In this document: positions 25,643-34,263 of the stretch, one piece after another | Numbering within the stretch: position 1 is the first letter of the stretch | How the letters are laid out: each line of letters opens with the position of its first letter | From: Hymenobacter sp. H14-R3 | GTDB lineage: Bacteria > Bacteroidota > Bacteroidia > Cytophagales > Hymenobacteraceae | Assembly (NCBI RefSeq): GCF_030063445.1 | Contig: NZ_JASITD010000003.1 | Span: 242,241-306,240 of the forward strand | Length of the DNA stretch: 64,000 nt | Direction: 5' to 3' | Translations under genes and position numbers: made by a program | Notes under the pieces: generated by a model | Databases searched by the model: none | What the model was told of the DNA's origin: nothing | The model's input: the letters and a program-made list of their open reading frames with translations, nothing else

Positions 25643-28600
25643 CTACCGGTTTTTTTGGAAATACTCGCTTACTTTTTGCTGATAGTAAGGAGTTAACGCG
25701 GGTTGCTGACGACGTAAAATTTCTGTTTGTTGGTCGGGCGCGGCCGTTTTATACTTCTCAAAGGCCGGCGGGAACACGGGCGGGTGGTTTTGGGCGGCCT
25801 GGGCCTCGCGCTTGGTGTCCTGGTCGCGCTCGCGGGCCGATTTTTCGGCTTCGAGCAGGCGCGTCAGTATCTGACGCTGGCGCTGGATGGTTTCCTCGGT
25901 GAGGCGCTTGTTGACGAGGTCCGTCTCGGTTTGCTCCATCATCTTCTTCATTTCGGCGGCGTTGCCGCCACCACCCTGGCCGTCTTTGTCCTGGCCCGGC
26001 TTGCCGCCGTTTTTGCCCCCGTCTTTACCCTCCTTGCCGTCTTTGCCGCCGGGCTTGCCGCCGCCGGGCATGTTGCCCATTTGCTGCATGGCCTGGCGCA
26101 GTAGCTGCTGCTGGCCGGCCAGCTTGGCCAGCTCCTGCGAGAGGGCGCGGCCGGTTTTGCCGCTCTGCTGCAGCTGCTGAATCTGGTCGTTGAGCTGCTG
26201 CTGCATCTTGCCCAGGCCGCCCGCGCCGGGCGAGCCGCCCTTGCCTTTCTTCTTGCCCTTGCCGCTGCCGGGCTTGGCGGGGCCCTTGCCCTGCATCTGC
26301 TGCATGTCCTGCTGCATCTGCTTGAGGGCATCGGAGAGCATGAGGGCCAGGTTGTTAACGCTGGTCATGGCCTGCTGCTGGGTGGTGGTGGCGCGGGCCA
26401 CGTCGCGCTGCTTGATGTGGGTGAGGCTCTCGTCCATGCGGCCGTTCATCTCGCCCACTTCGCGGGTCACGAAGCTCTGAATCCGGGTTTCGCGCTTGGC
26501 CAGGGCATACAGCGAGTCCTGGATAATCTGGGCATCGTCGCGCAGCTTGCGCTGGGTCTGGCCCAGCTGCACAAAGCGCGGGTCGGTCTGGTCCACGGCC
26601 CGAAAGTCCTTCATCAGCTTCTCCTGGTCAAAGCTGAGCGTCACCAGGTTATCGAGAATATCGCGCAGGTCGTCGATGTTCTGCTGCTTCTTTTGCTGCT
26701 CATCGTCGCTGGCCTCGTCGCGCATTTTCTTGGCCATTTTCTCCAGGCGCTGGGCGGCGGCTTTCTGGCTCTGGCTGGCCTTCTGGTTCTGGTTTTTGCC
26801 GAGCTGCTGCTCGCCGTCCTGCATTTCCTGGTCGGCTTGCTCCTGGTCGGCCTTTTGCTCGTCCAGCTCGTTCTGGTCGCCCATTTCCTTGTCCTGCTGC
26901 TTGAGGTCTTTCAGGTCCTCCTTCAGCTGGTCGAGCTCCTCGCGCCGCTGGGCCTGTTCCTTTTGAAGCTGCTGGTTTTCAGTTTTTTGCTGCTCGGCGC
27001 TTTGCTTGTTATCGGGGTTGTTCTTGTCGTTTTCGGCGGTTTTTTCGGCCAGCTTCTGCTCGTCTTTGGCCAGCTGGTCGAGGCGGTCGGCGGTTTTCTC
27101 GGCCTTTTGCTCAAACTGCATCTGCTTGAACATTTCGAGGGCGCGGTCCAGCTCTTTTTGCAGCGTATTTTCTTTGTTCTCAAGCTGTTGCATCAGCTTC
27201 TGCATTTCGGCGTCGGGCTTCTTCTGTTCATCCAGCAGCTTTTGCAGCTTTTCGTAGAGCTTCTTGGTTTCGGGGTCGAGCAAGTCGCTCATCAGCTTTT
27301 TCAGCTCTTCGGCTTTTTGGGCCAGCTCCTCGCTTTTGGGGTCGAGCTGGTTTTGCTGCTTTTGCAGCTGGTCAAACTGCTTCTGCATCTGGCTCACCTG
27401 CTGGTCCATCTGCTGCTTCTGCTCCAGCATGTCCTGCAGCTGCTTGCGGTCCTGAAAGCTGAGGTCGCGCTTGGTCTTGAGCTTGTCCTGGCTCTGGGCC
27501 AGCTCGCGCTCCAGTTGCTTGCTCTGCTTGGCGGCCGCGCTCAGCTGGCTGGCCACGGCATTGGCGGCCGAGGCCAGCTGCTTGTCCTGCTCGCGGCGGC
27601 TGGGCAGCCGGAACTCCAGGGGCCGCGAGCGGGTGCTCTTGGGCCCGTGAATACCGTCATTATCAACGGCTTCCACAAAGTATTCGAGGCGGTCGCCGGG
27701 GCGCAGGGCCAGCGGGGCCAGGTTCCAGGTGTAGGCGTAGGTGCCGCCCGCGCCGCTGGGTAGGGGTAGCGCCCGGCTGGCAAAGCCGCCGCCCGCATTG
27801 AGGCCTGCGCCGGCCCGGTGCAGGCGGTAGTGCAGGCGCAGCGCCGTGAGGCCATAATCATCCGTAGCGGAGCCGCCCAGCGCCAGAAAGCGCATTGAGG
27901 TCGTATCCGAAAACGCCTCCACCGTGAGGCTGGGCGGCGCGTCGGGCACCACCGTAAGCTGGTAGCTGATTGGGTTGGCATTGGCGCTGGCCGCGTTGCG
28001 CAATTGTACTAAATATTGCTGCGAGCGCAGGGCCCGGCGCTCGGCCACAAAAGCGTCGTCGGCGCGGGTGGCCTGCACCAGCTCGGCGGGGTTATCGAAG
28101 CGCAGGGCCAGGGCCTCGGTGGCGGCGGTGCTGAATTCCCAGCGCAGCTGGCTGCCCTCGGGCACGGTGAGGTTGCCGCCGTTGCGCAGGTTTTGGGGGG
28201 TGCGGCCGGTGTAGGCGGGGTAGGTTACGCGCACCGTAAAGTCGCGCAGGTCAGGCCGTTCCAGTACCGTGAGCTGGTACTCATCCGACACGAAGCCCGC
28301 GCCGCTGAGCTGAAACGCAACGTCCTGCGCGGGCTGCTCGAAGGTGTAGCGAAATTCGCTAGGGTGGCCGGGCACCGGGGCCAGCGGGCGCTCGGGGCCA
28401 TCGGCGGTAAGCAGGCTGAGGGTGGCGGGCAGGGCCTTGCCGGTCACGGCCACGCTCAACGTAAAGCTCTCACCCTTAAATACTTGCAGCTGTTTGTTTT
28501 TAATGACAAACGCAAACGGCGCGGGCCGCGAGTAGCGGCGCTGGTAGTGCCAGATGCGGCTGGTGGGCTGCGTGATGAAGCTCGGGAAAAACGCCAGTGC

Positions 28601-29152
28601 CAGCAGCAGCACTGCCAGCGGCGGCAGCACGTACTTCCACAGCGGCCGGCTTTGCTGCTGAATGTTGATGCCTTGAGCAAACGACACGCCGTGCAGCTGG
28701 GCGGCGCGCTGCTCCAGGCTGGCCAGCAGCAGTGCATTGCCGCGGGCCTGGCCTTGCAGCTGCAAGGCGTTGAGCAGGCGGTCTTGCACCTGCGGAAACA
28801 ACTCGCCCACCTGGCGGGCGGCCTGCTCATCGCTGAGCAGCCGGCGCAGGTTGGCTAGTGCGGCCAGCGGCTGCCACAGCCAGCGCCCTACCGCGTACAC
28901 AGCCAGCGTCAGGAAGCCAAACAGCAGCCCCGCCCGCACTACTGGGGGCAGGTAGAGGAAGTATTCGAGAGTGTTGAGCACCACGAACAAGCTCAGCAGC
29001 AGGGCCGCCGCCACCAGGCCGCCGCGCACCAGCAGGCTCAGGTAAAACTTGCGCTTGTAGGCTTCCAGCTCGGCCCGCACCTGGGCCAGGGCCGGAAAAT
29101 CGGTCGAAGAAACCCCGGCTGCCGCAGCCGGGGGAGTCGCTACCATCGTCAT
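25643..29152 (-). CDS. DUF4175-family large membrane protein with coiled coil
   Basis: The 1169-residue protein has an N-terminal region with two membrane helices (about residues 37-60 and 68-95), a further helix near 165-190, and a large extracytoplasmic beta-rich domain. After it comes a very long Gln/Lys/Glu-rich coiled coil (about residues 530-830), and Gly/Lys-rich linkers (for example GSGKGKKKGKGG) before a helical C-terminus. This matches the DUF4175 family of Bacteroidota, whose function is not established. It lies upstream of the rsbW-ybeY genes on the same strand, a recurrent order in the phylum. The coiled coil produces a long open frame on the other strand that is not a gene. Confidence 0.85.
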   Translation of the reverse strand: MTMVATPPAAAAGVSSTDFPALAQVRAELEAYKRKFYLSLLVRGGLVAAALLLSLFVVLNTLEYFLYLPPVVRAGLLFGFLTLAVYAVGRWLWQPLAALANLRRLLSDEQAARQVGELFPQVQDRLLNALQLQGQARGNALLLASLEQRAAQLHGVSFAQGINIQQQSRPLWKYVLPPLAVLLLALAFFPSFITQPTSRIWHYQRRYSRPAPFAFVIKNKQLQVFKGESFTLSVAVTGKALPATLSLLTADGPERPLAPVPGHPSEFRYTFEQPAQDVAFQLSGAGFVSDEYQLTVLERPDLRDFTVRVTYPAYTGRTPQNLRNGGNLTVPEGSQLRWEFSTAATEALALRFDNPAELVQATRADDAFVAERRALRSQQYLVQLRNAASANANPISYQLTVVPDAPPSLTVEAFSDTTSMRFLALGGSATDDYGLTALRLHYRLHRAGAGLNAGGGFASRALPLPSGAGGTYAYTWNLAPLALRPGDRLEYFVEAVDNDGIHGPKSTRSRPLEFRLPSRREQDKQLASAANAVASQLSAAAKQSKQLERELAQSQDKLKTKRDLSFQDRKQLQDMLEQKQQMDQQVSQMQKQFDQLQKQQNQLDPKSEELAQKAEELKKLMSDLLDPETKKLYEKLQKLLDEQKKPDAEMQKLMQQLENKENTLQKELDRALEMFKQMQFEQKAEKTADRLDQLAKDEQKLAEKTAENDKNNPDNKQSAEQQKTENQQLQKEQAQRREELDQLKEDLKDLKQQDKEMGDQNELDEQKADQEQADQEMQDGEQQLGKNQNQKASQSQKAAAQRLEKMAKKMRDEASDDEQQKKQQNIDDLRDILDNLVTLSFDQEKLMKDFRAVDQTDPRFVQLGQTQRKLRDDAQIIQDSLYALAKRETRIQSFVTREVGEMNGRMDESLTHIKQRDVARATTTQQQAMTSVNNLALMLSDALKQMQQDMQQMQGKGPAKPGSGKGKKKGKGGSPGAGGLGKMQQQLNDQIQQLQQSGKTGRALSQELAKLAGQQQLLRQAMQQMGNMPGGGKPGGKDGKEGKDGGKNGGKPGQDKDGQGGGGNAAEMKKMMEQTETDLVNKRLTEETIQRQRQILTRLLEAEKSARERDQDTKREAQAAQNHPPVFPPAFEKYKTAAPDQQTEILRRQQPALTPYYQQKVSEYFQKNR

Positions 29153-29259
29153 AGGCGGAAAGAAAAGGGGCCTTGTGGCAGCCCGCGCCGCAACAAGTTA
29201 CACCCACCCGGCCAACGCCGCCGGGTGGGTGGGTAGTTCGGCCGGGCCGCTGGCGAGTA

Positions 29260-29694
29260 CTAGTTGGGGCCCCGGCCGGGCGGGGCCGCGGGCGCGCTGG
29301 GCGGCACCAGCTTGCGCAAGCGCTTGTCGAAGGCGCGTACCGAGTGCTTACGCTTGCCCGCCTTTGTAGTGATAACCAAAACGCCCAGCCGGGCCTCATC
29401 GGGCCCCAATTGGCGAGCCGTCTCGGCTCTCATAACGCTGATAGTGGCAATATCACTGGGGCTGACGGCTAACAGCGCCGTCGAGTCGAGTCGCTGCCCA
29501 TCCAGGTAAATCACCGATGAGAGTCCTTTAGCCTGGAGGCCATCCAGGGCCATCAGGGGGGTGGTTGATATGCCTTTGGGGGCGTTCTGAATACGGGGGC
29601 CACGAGCGGTATCCAGCGCTTGAGCGTGGGCCCCGACCGGGCGCAATGCCCAGGCTGCCACCAAAGCAGCCAGTAACTTCATTGAATAACGCAT
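29260..29694 (-). CDS. Small secreted protein with TonB-plug-like domain
   Basis: The 144-residue protein begins with a signal peptide (MKLLAALVAAWALRPVGAHAQA from ATG at 29682; a second ATG lies at 29694). The body resembles the small plug-like domain of TonB receptors: IYLDGQRLD, then SPSDIATISVMRAETARQLG, then GVLVITTKAGK. The same motif set occurs at the C-terminus of the M56 protein at 31906-33228, so the two share a domain. The C-terminus is Pro/Gly-rich. A role as envelope partner of a receptor or peptidase is inference. Confidence 0.7.
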   Translation of the reverse strand: MRYSMKLLAALVAAWALRPVGAHAQALDTARGPRIQNAPKGISTTPLMALDGLQAKGLSSVIYLDGQRLDSTALLAVSPSDIATISVMRAETARQLGPDEARLGVLVITTKAGKRKHSVRAFDKRLRKLVPPSAPAAPPGRGPN

Positions 29695-29775
29695 AAAGGT
29701 AAAATTATGGTTATAAATGTATTACGCGATAAACAGAAGAACTTCTCTAAACTCGGTGTTGGTTTGGGTGTTCTC

Positions 29776-30186
29776 TCAACCTTCCTTCAGCCACGCAATG
29801 GCCGCGCCCTCCTCGCCGAAAAAGCCGACGATGAACGGCCGACCCTGGTACGAAGCCAGCGGCTGAAAATCGGGGGCCGCCTCAATGAGGCCGCGCAGGG
29901 TGGGGCCCACCAGGTAGGCCACCCGCAGTGGCTTGGCGAGCTGCTCGGCCATATCGGGGAAGTACTCGGTGAGCAGCCACTGCGTGGTGTAGGGGTCGTT
30001 GAGGTTGCGGTGCCTGATGTCTTGCAGCCAGCGCTGGGCCCCGTGCTGCAGCGCGATGGCGGCCAGGCGCTCATACTGGGCGGGCAGCTCGGCGGGTGTG
30101 GGCTGGTAGCCCCAGCGGCCGATAAGGATGGCCAAATCGGGGCGATAGGTGAGGTGAAGCAGCTCGGTAGGAAGGCCCGTCGTCAT
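29776..30186 (-). CDS. Hypothetical protein, paralogue of the one at 33783-34223
   Basis: I do not recognise the family of this 136-residue protein. ATG at 30186 is chosen because homology to the paralogue begins there. Shared blocks include RPDLAILIGRWGYQP / RPDLDILLGRWRYQP, SWLQDLRRR-like RWLQDIRHR, WLLTEYFPD and FFGEEGAAIAWL. The alternation of short beta strands and helices suggests a STAS- or SpoIIAA-like fold, which is tentative. There is no signal peptide or membrane helix. It and its paralogue flank the TlpA-M56-BlaI block on the same strand. Confidence 0.7.
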   Translation of the reverse strand: MTTGLPTELLHLTYRPDLAILIGRWGYQPTPAELPAQYERLAAIALQHGAQRWLQDIRHRNLNDPYTTQWLLTEYFPDMAEQLAKPLRVAYLVGPTLRGLIEAAPDFQPLASYQGRPFIVGFFGEEGAAIAWLKEG

Positions 30187-30279
30187 GCAGTAAGTAGGGA
30201 AATAAGGCCGCGAATGTAGCAGCACTTTCCCTAAGTGGCGACCGGTTCAGGTTATTGATTTCTGAAGACTTTTTGAAGC

Positions 30280-31818
30280 TCAGTGCGTCAGGGCCAGCCG
30301 CTCGCGCACTTGCTGGTACAGCTTTTCGCCGTCGCTGGGGCGGTAGATATCAGCCTGCACCAGCCGGCCGCTTTTGTCAAACAGCAGGTAGTAGGGCACG
30401 TGCGGCACGGTAGTTTCGAGGGCTTTTTGCAGCGCCGGTGGGGCCAGGTAGTGGTAGCCTTGCAGGCGGTACTTGGCGGCCATGGCAGCCCACTTTTCGC
30501 GCAGCGCCGGCTTATCAACGGAGATATACAAAATATCTATGTCGTTGTTAGCTAAGAATTTGTGCAGCGCTGGCTCGTGCGAAAACTCGGCCACGCAGGG
30601 TCCGCACCAGGTAGCCCAAAAATCGACGAACACCGCCCGGCCCGGCCGCTGCGCCCGCACCAGCCCCCCGAGCGTACGCACCGTGTCGAGGCCCGGCGCG
30701 GGGCTAAAGGCCAGCGCCTTAGCGCCTAATTCGTAGTGGCCGAAAGCCAGGCCCTGGCCTGCCAGCGCGGGCCCCGCAGCCATCGCCTGGGTGGCGGCGC
30801 GGGCCAGCAGCGGCGCGTAGGGGCTGGCCGGAAAGCGCTGGCGGTACGCGGCCACCACGGCCACCAGGTCGGGGGGGCTGATGGCTTTGAGCGCCACGGC
30901 GTTCAGAATAGTCATGCCCATGCCCTGCTCCTGCCCGGCCAGCGGCGCGTAATCAAACACCTCCACCACCTCATCAACCCCGAGCAGTTGCTGGTGAAAG
31001 CTGGCCCATAAGTGATTGGCGGGCCGTGAACCGGCCAGCAGCCCCCGGCTCACAAACGTGGCCTTGAGGCGGTCAGTGCCCAGCGTGGTAAAGCGGTAGC
31101 CGGGCAGGTTGGGGTTATAGCGGGCAAAAAGCTGCGCCGCCAGCTTGCCGCGCTCCGCCGGGCTGAGGCGCAGGGGCAGGCGCGCGCGCACCGAGTCGGT
31201 GGCGTAGGCCAGCAGCAGGCCGCCGGCCCAAAAAACCAGTCGCTGCTCAGTTTCGGCTTGCAGGTAGGCGTGGCAACCGGCCGAAATGCGCCCTTGCTGC
31301 CGGAGTGCGGCCAGCCGGTCGAGGCTGGGTTGCAGCAGCCCTTGCAGCCGGGCCAGCACCGCCGCCGCCGTGGGAGCCGCGCCCAGCAGGTTGCCCACGC
31401 GCTCCTGGTCGGCGGGGCCGTTGTTGAGCAGCTTGCCGTTGGCCAGCAGGTCGTTGGCGGCCGCATTGGTGCCGTTAAAGGCGTAGGTTGGCCTGGCCTG
31501 GCCGGTGGTAGTTTGGGTGAAGCTCACCTGCGCGCCGGGCTCCACAAACGCCCACACCTGGGGGGCGCATTTGCCCGTGAGCAGCACCAGGCCGGTGGGC
31601 GCGTGGTGCAGCCGGTAGCGAAAGCGGCCGCCCTGCACGAGCGTTTCGTTGGGCTCGGCGGCGAAGAAGTAGTTGAGCCGCCCGCCCACAATCGGCTCGG
31701 CCACCGCCACGGTAGTGGAGTCGGGGCAGCCGGCCAGCTGACCGCTAATGGTGATTGGGGCCTGGGCGCGCGCCGCCAGGCAGCTGGCCAGCGCCAGCGC
31801 AAAAGGAAAGTACCGCAT
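30280..31818 (-). CDS. TlpA-like thioredoxin-fold protein, secreted
   Basis: The 512-residue protein has a signal peptide (MRYFPFALALASCLAARAQA), a beta-rich N-terminal region of the type that precedes TlpA domains in Bacteroidota, a helical middle, and a C-terminal thioredoxin fold from about residue 370. The active site is WATWCGPC in VFVDFWATWCGPCVAEF, and the cis-Pro region is HVPYYLLFD. It probably handles disulfides in the periplasm. It is separated from the M56 gene by a terminator, so it likely has its own promoter. Confidence 0.88.
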   Translation of the reverse strand: MRYFPFALALASCLAARAQAPITISGQLAGCPDSTTVAVAEPIVGGRLNYFFAAEPNETLVQGGRFRYRLHHAPTGLVLLTGKCAPQVWAFVEPGAQVSFTQTTTGQARPTYAFNGTNAAANDLLANGKLLNNGPADQERVGNLLGAAPTAAAVLARLQGLLQPSLDRLAALRQQGRISAGCHAYLQAETEQRLVFWAGGLLLAYATDSVRARLPLRLSPAERGKLAAQLFARYNPNLPGYRFTTLGTDRLKATFVSRGLLAGSRPANHLWASFHQQLLGVDEVVEVFDYAPLAGQEQGMGMTILNAVALKAISPPDLVAVVAAYRQRFPASPYAPLLARAATQAMAAGPALAGQGLAFGHYELGAKALAFSPAPGLDTVRTLGGLVRAQRPGRAVFVDFWATWCGPCVAEFSHEPALHKFLANNDIDILYISVDKPALREKWAAMAAKYRLQGYHYLAPPALQKALETTVPHVPYYLLFDKSGRLVQADIYRPSDGEKLYQQVRERLALTH

Positions 31819-31830
31819 TGATTATCAAGT

Positions 31831-31866
31831 ATAAAAGAAGCGACTAGATGCTAGTCGCTTCTTTGG
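31831..31866 (-). terminator. Intrinsic terminator of the blaI-M56 unit
   Basis: A perfect 14-bp stem (AAAGAAGCGACTAG with its complement) closes on a 3-base ATG loop. It lies between the M56 gene end and the TlpA-like start, with T-rich sequence after the stem on both strands. Confidence 0.85.
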
Positions 31867-31905
31867 TTTACAGTGTCTTGCCGCACTGTTCGGCTGGCTA
31901 AAAGC

Positions 31906-33228
31906 TTATTTTGCTACGGGCTGGCCTTGCGCATCAAACAACTGCTGCTGCCGCTGCCCGGCCTCCATAAAGATGGCTTGGTAGCGGCCGGGCTGGTTTT
32001 TAACCATAAAAACGCTTTCTATCTTGGCGTTGGGGTAGGTTTTGGTGATGTAGGCCTGGGCGGCGGCCAGGGCAGCCTGCTGCGCCGCCGTAGCCGGCTG
32101 CACGGAGAATTGCTTGTTAAAAGCCAGCACATCCGGCGCGTTGGCCTTGGCTTTGGTCGTAATCAGTACCGCGCCTTCGGCCGAAACCTGGCCCAGGCCC
32201 AGCACCTGCAAGCGCTTCGCATCCTTCACTACGCTTACGGATGCAATATTATCGGGGCTAATATTATTGAGCGCATCAGCGGTAGTAACCTTACCATCAA
32301 CGTAGTAAGTAGCCTTGCTAAGGGATGGCTTTGGGGCTGGTACCGGCGTAGGGGCCACCTGCGCGTGGGCCGATGAGTAGCCCAGCGCCAGCGCCACCAG
32401 CAGCGGCGCGGCCAGCAGGTAGCGCCCCAGCTGGCGCGTGGTCGAAGCGGGTTGGTTGAGCATGGTAATGCGGTTTTTGAGGGTGAGAAAGGAAAAGTGA
32501 AACGCCAGGGCGGGTGCGGGCACGCCGCCCGGCTGCTGCCGCAGCAGGCTATACTGGTAGGCGCGGCGGTCGAGGCCGGTTTGCAGAGCGGCGTGGTCGG
32601 CCAGGTATTCGAGGTTGTCGAGCACGGCGCGGCGCAGTAGCCAGGCCGCAGGGTTGGCCCAGGCCAGGGCAGTGGCCAGCTGGGTTAGCAGCACATCGAG
32701 GGTATGAAGCTGGCGCACATGGGCTTGCTCGTGGCGCAGGGCCGGGGCCAGGTTTGCCGCGTCGGCCAGCGTGGCCGCGCTCAGGTAGATGGTGCGGCCA
32801 AACGAAAACGGCCCGCCCGCGCCCGCCCGCACCCGCACCGCCTGGCCCAGCACCACGGCCGGCCGCGCGCGGGCCCGCACCCACGCCAGGCTCATCAGCT
32901 GGGCTAGCAGGCGCAGCAGCAGCAAGCCCGTGCCCGCAGCATAAATACTGATTATAAGTAATTTATAATCAACACTATGCATTTGCGCAACAACGGCCGC
33001 TGGGCCTGCGCCAGTAGCCAGCGTAGCCGCCGGCAGCAGCCGCGCCGACGCCGGCAGCAGCGCCGGCACCGGCAGCGCCGGGTACACGGCCGCAAATAGC
33101 AGGGCCAGCAGTAGGTAAGCCCGGTTCAGCTGGAAAAACGTGAGCCGGCGTAGCAGCCCGTAGTAGGCGGCCGCAAACAGCAGCAGCACCGCATTGGCCC
33201 GCAGCAGGTAATCGAAAAGAGCCGCCAT
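31906..33228 (-). CDS. BlaR1-like M56-family metallopeptidase with C-terminal plug-like domain
   Basis: The 440-residue inner-membrane protein has four N-terminal helices surrounding an M56 peptidase domain with zinc motif HEQAH (LRHEQAHVRQLHTLDVLLTQ). In the BlaR1/MecR1 paradigm it is a sensor that cleaves the BlaI-type repressor. After the fourth helix (LLAAPLLVALALGYSSAHAQ) comes a periplasmic domain with YYVDGKVTTADALN, NISPDNIASVSVVKDA and GAVLITTKAKA, like a TonB plug, in place of a penicillin-binding sensor. The blaI-type gene precedes it with a two-base gap. The inducing signal is unknown. Confidence 0.88.
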   Translation of the reverse strand: MAALFDYLLRANAVLLLFAAAYYGLLRRLTFFQLNRAYLLLALLFAAVYPALPVPALLPASARLLPAATLATGAGPAAVVAQMHSVDYKLLIISIYAAGTGLLLLRLLAQLMSLAWVRARARPAVVLGQAVRVRAGAGGPFSFGRTIYLSAATLADAANLAPALRHEQAHVRQLHTLDVLLTQLATALAWANPAAWLLRRAVLDNLEYLADHAALQTGLDRRAYQYSLLRQQPGGVPAPALAFHFSFLTLKNRITMLNQPASTTRQLGRYLLAAPLLVALALGYSSAHAQVAPTPVPAPKPSLSKATYYVDGKVTTADALNNISPDNIASVSVVKDAKRLQVLGLGQVSAEGAVLITTKAKANAPDVLAFNKQFSVQPATAAQQAALAAAQAYITKTYPNAKIESVFMVKNQPGRYQAIFMEAGQRQQQLFDAQGQPVAK

Positions 33229-33230
33229 CG

Positions 33231-33596
33231 CTACTCGGGTTTTTGCTGTTCGATGAGCCGGATAATCTCCTGCAAGTCGGCGGCGCTGACCTTCTCCTCT
33301 TTGGCAAAAAACGAAACCAGCTCCTTGTACGAGTCGCGGAAGTGCTCGCGCACCAGCGCGCCCAGCGAGCGGCGCTGGTAGTCCTCGGCGCTCACCAAGG
33401 CCGCGTAGCGGAAGGAATTACCCAGCTTTTCGGCGCTGATGTACAGCTTGCGCTCCAGGTTGCGCAGCGTGCTGGCCAGGGTAGTGTAGGGCGGGCGCGG
33501 CGCGGGCAGCGCCTCCAGCACATCCTTCACAAAGGCCGGGCTGGTATGCCAGAGGGCACGCAGGGCGTCTTCTTCGGGTTGGGTGAGGCGTTCCAT
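33231..33596 (-). CDS. BlaI/MecI-family transcriptional repressor
   Basis: The 121-residue protein has the winged-helix domain of BlaI/MecI/CopY repressors: MERLTQPEEDALRALWHT, then PPYTTLASTLRNLERKLY as recognition helix region, and the C-terminal dimerisation helices. Two perfect or near-perfect operator-like palindromes lie directly upstream (33605-33642), so it probably represses its own operon and is relieved by the M56 protease encoded next. Confidence 0.93.
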   Translation of the reverse strand: MERLTQPEEDALRALWHTSPAFVKDVLEALPAPRPPYTTLASTLRNLERKLYISAEKLGNSFRYAALVSAEDYQRRSLGALVREHFRDSYKELVSFFAKEEKVSAADLQEIIRLIEQQKPE

Positions 33597-33604
33597 GTGT
33601 GCTT

Positions 33605-33642
33605 ATTACGAATTTTTCGTAATACTACGAATGATTCGTAAT
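33605..33642. promoter_or_regulatory. Twin operator-like palindromes upstream of the BlaI-type gene
   Basis: Two 19-bp units abut: ATTACGAA-TTT-TTCGTAAT (33605-33623, perfect) and ACTACGAA-TGA-TTCGTAAT (33624-33642, one mismatch between arms). They sit 8 bases upstream of the ATG at 33596, where a repressor would block transcription. The spacing of 19 bp puts both sites on nearly the same face. They differ from the classical BlaI core TACA-n4-TGTA. Confidence 0.75.
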
Positions 33643-33682
33643 AAGAAACTCAGTGTTCGGGTAAAAATTTCTGCTAATGCAA

Positions 33683-33719
33683 AAAAAAGTGCTTTCCCTT
33701 GGGAGAAAAGCACTTTTTT
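33683..33719 (-). terminator. Intrinsic terminator after the 33783-34223 gene
   Basis: AAAAAAGTGCTTT pairs with AAAAGCACTTTTTT around a loop of about nine bases, with A and T runs that work in both directions. It lies between the gene at 33783-34223 and the blaI promoter. Confidence 0.85.
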
Positions 33720-33782
33720 AGCTCTAAATAAAATAAGCTTACTAGCTCATAATGAACGGCTATACTACTTGGCTACACCAAA

Positions 33783-34223
33783 TCAGGCCGCCTCGCGGCC
33801 CGCCAGCTGGTGCGCTTGCAGCCACTGAATGGCCGCGCCCTCATTGCCAAAAAAATCGAGCGCGTAGGGAGTGTTGCCGTAGGCCTCGGGGGGAGCGTAG
33901 TCGGGGGCGGCCACAATTTGGCGGTGCATGGCGGGGCTAAACAGGTAGGCCACAAACAGGCGTTGGCCCAGGCAGCGGGCCACCTCGGGGTAGTACTCGT
34001 CCAGGAGCCAGCGCTTGGTTTGCTGGTCGGGTGAGGTCCGGCGGCGCAGGTCTTGCAGCCAAGACCGGCAGCCTGTGGCCAGGGCCTGGTCGGCGAGCTG
34101 GTAGTAGCAGGGGCGCAAGGCGGCGGGCTGCTCGGGCTGGTAGCGCCAGCGGCCCAGCAAAATATCGAGGTCGGGGCGCGGCGTAAGTTCTAGCAGGGGC
34201 GGGTGGAGCGGCTGGGCGGGCAT
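33783..34223 (-). CDS. Hypothetical protein, paralogue of the one at 29776-30186
   Basis: The 146-residue protein is unassigned. It aligns over most of its length with the protein at 29776-30186: RPDLDILLGRWRYQPEQ, SWLQDLRRRT, KRWLLDEYYPEVARCL, FVAYLFSP and FFGNEGAAIQWLQ. No signal or membrane segment is present. The pair brackets the TlpA-like, M56 and BlaI genes on the same strand. A shared regulatory role is possible but unproved. Confidence 0.72.
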   Translation of the reverse strand: MPAQPLHPPLLELTPRPDLDILLGRWRYQPEQPAALRPCYYQLADQALATGCRSWLQDLRRRTSPDQQTKRWLLDEYYPEVARCLGQRLFVAYLFSPAMHRQIVAAPDYAPPEAYGNTPYALDFFGNEGAAIQWLQAHQLAGREAA

Positions 34224-34263
34224 AGGCGGGCAAAGTCAGACGGTACATCTGCCCTAACGAAAA

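Noticed and set aside
26417..27763. Leu/Val-rich 448-codon plus-strand frame resembling a membrane protein
   Set aside because: It is the complement of the Gln/Lys/Glu-rich coiled coil of the DUF4175 protein: CTG/CAG and CTT/AAG complementarity makes Leu runs. It is not a transporter.
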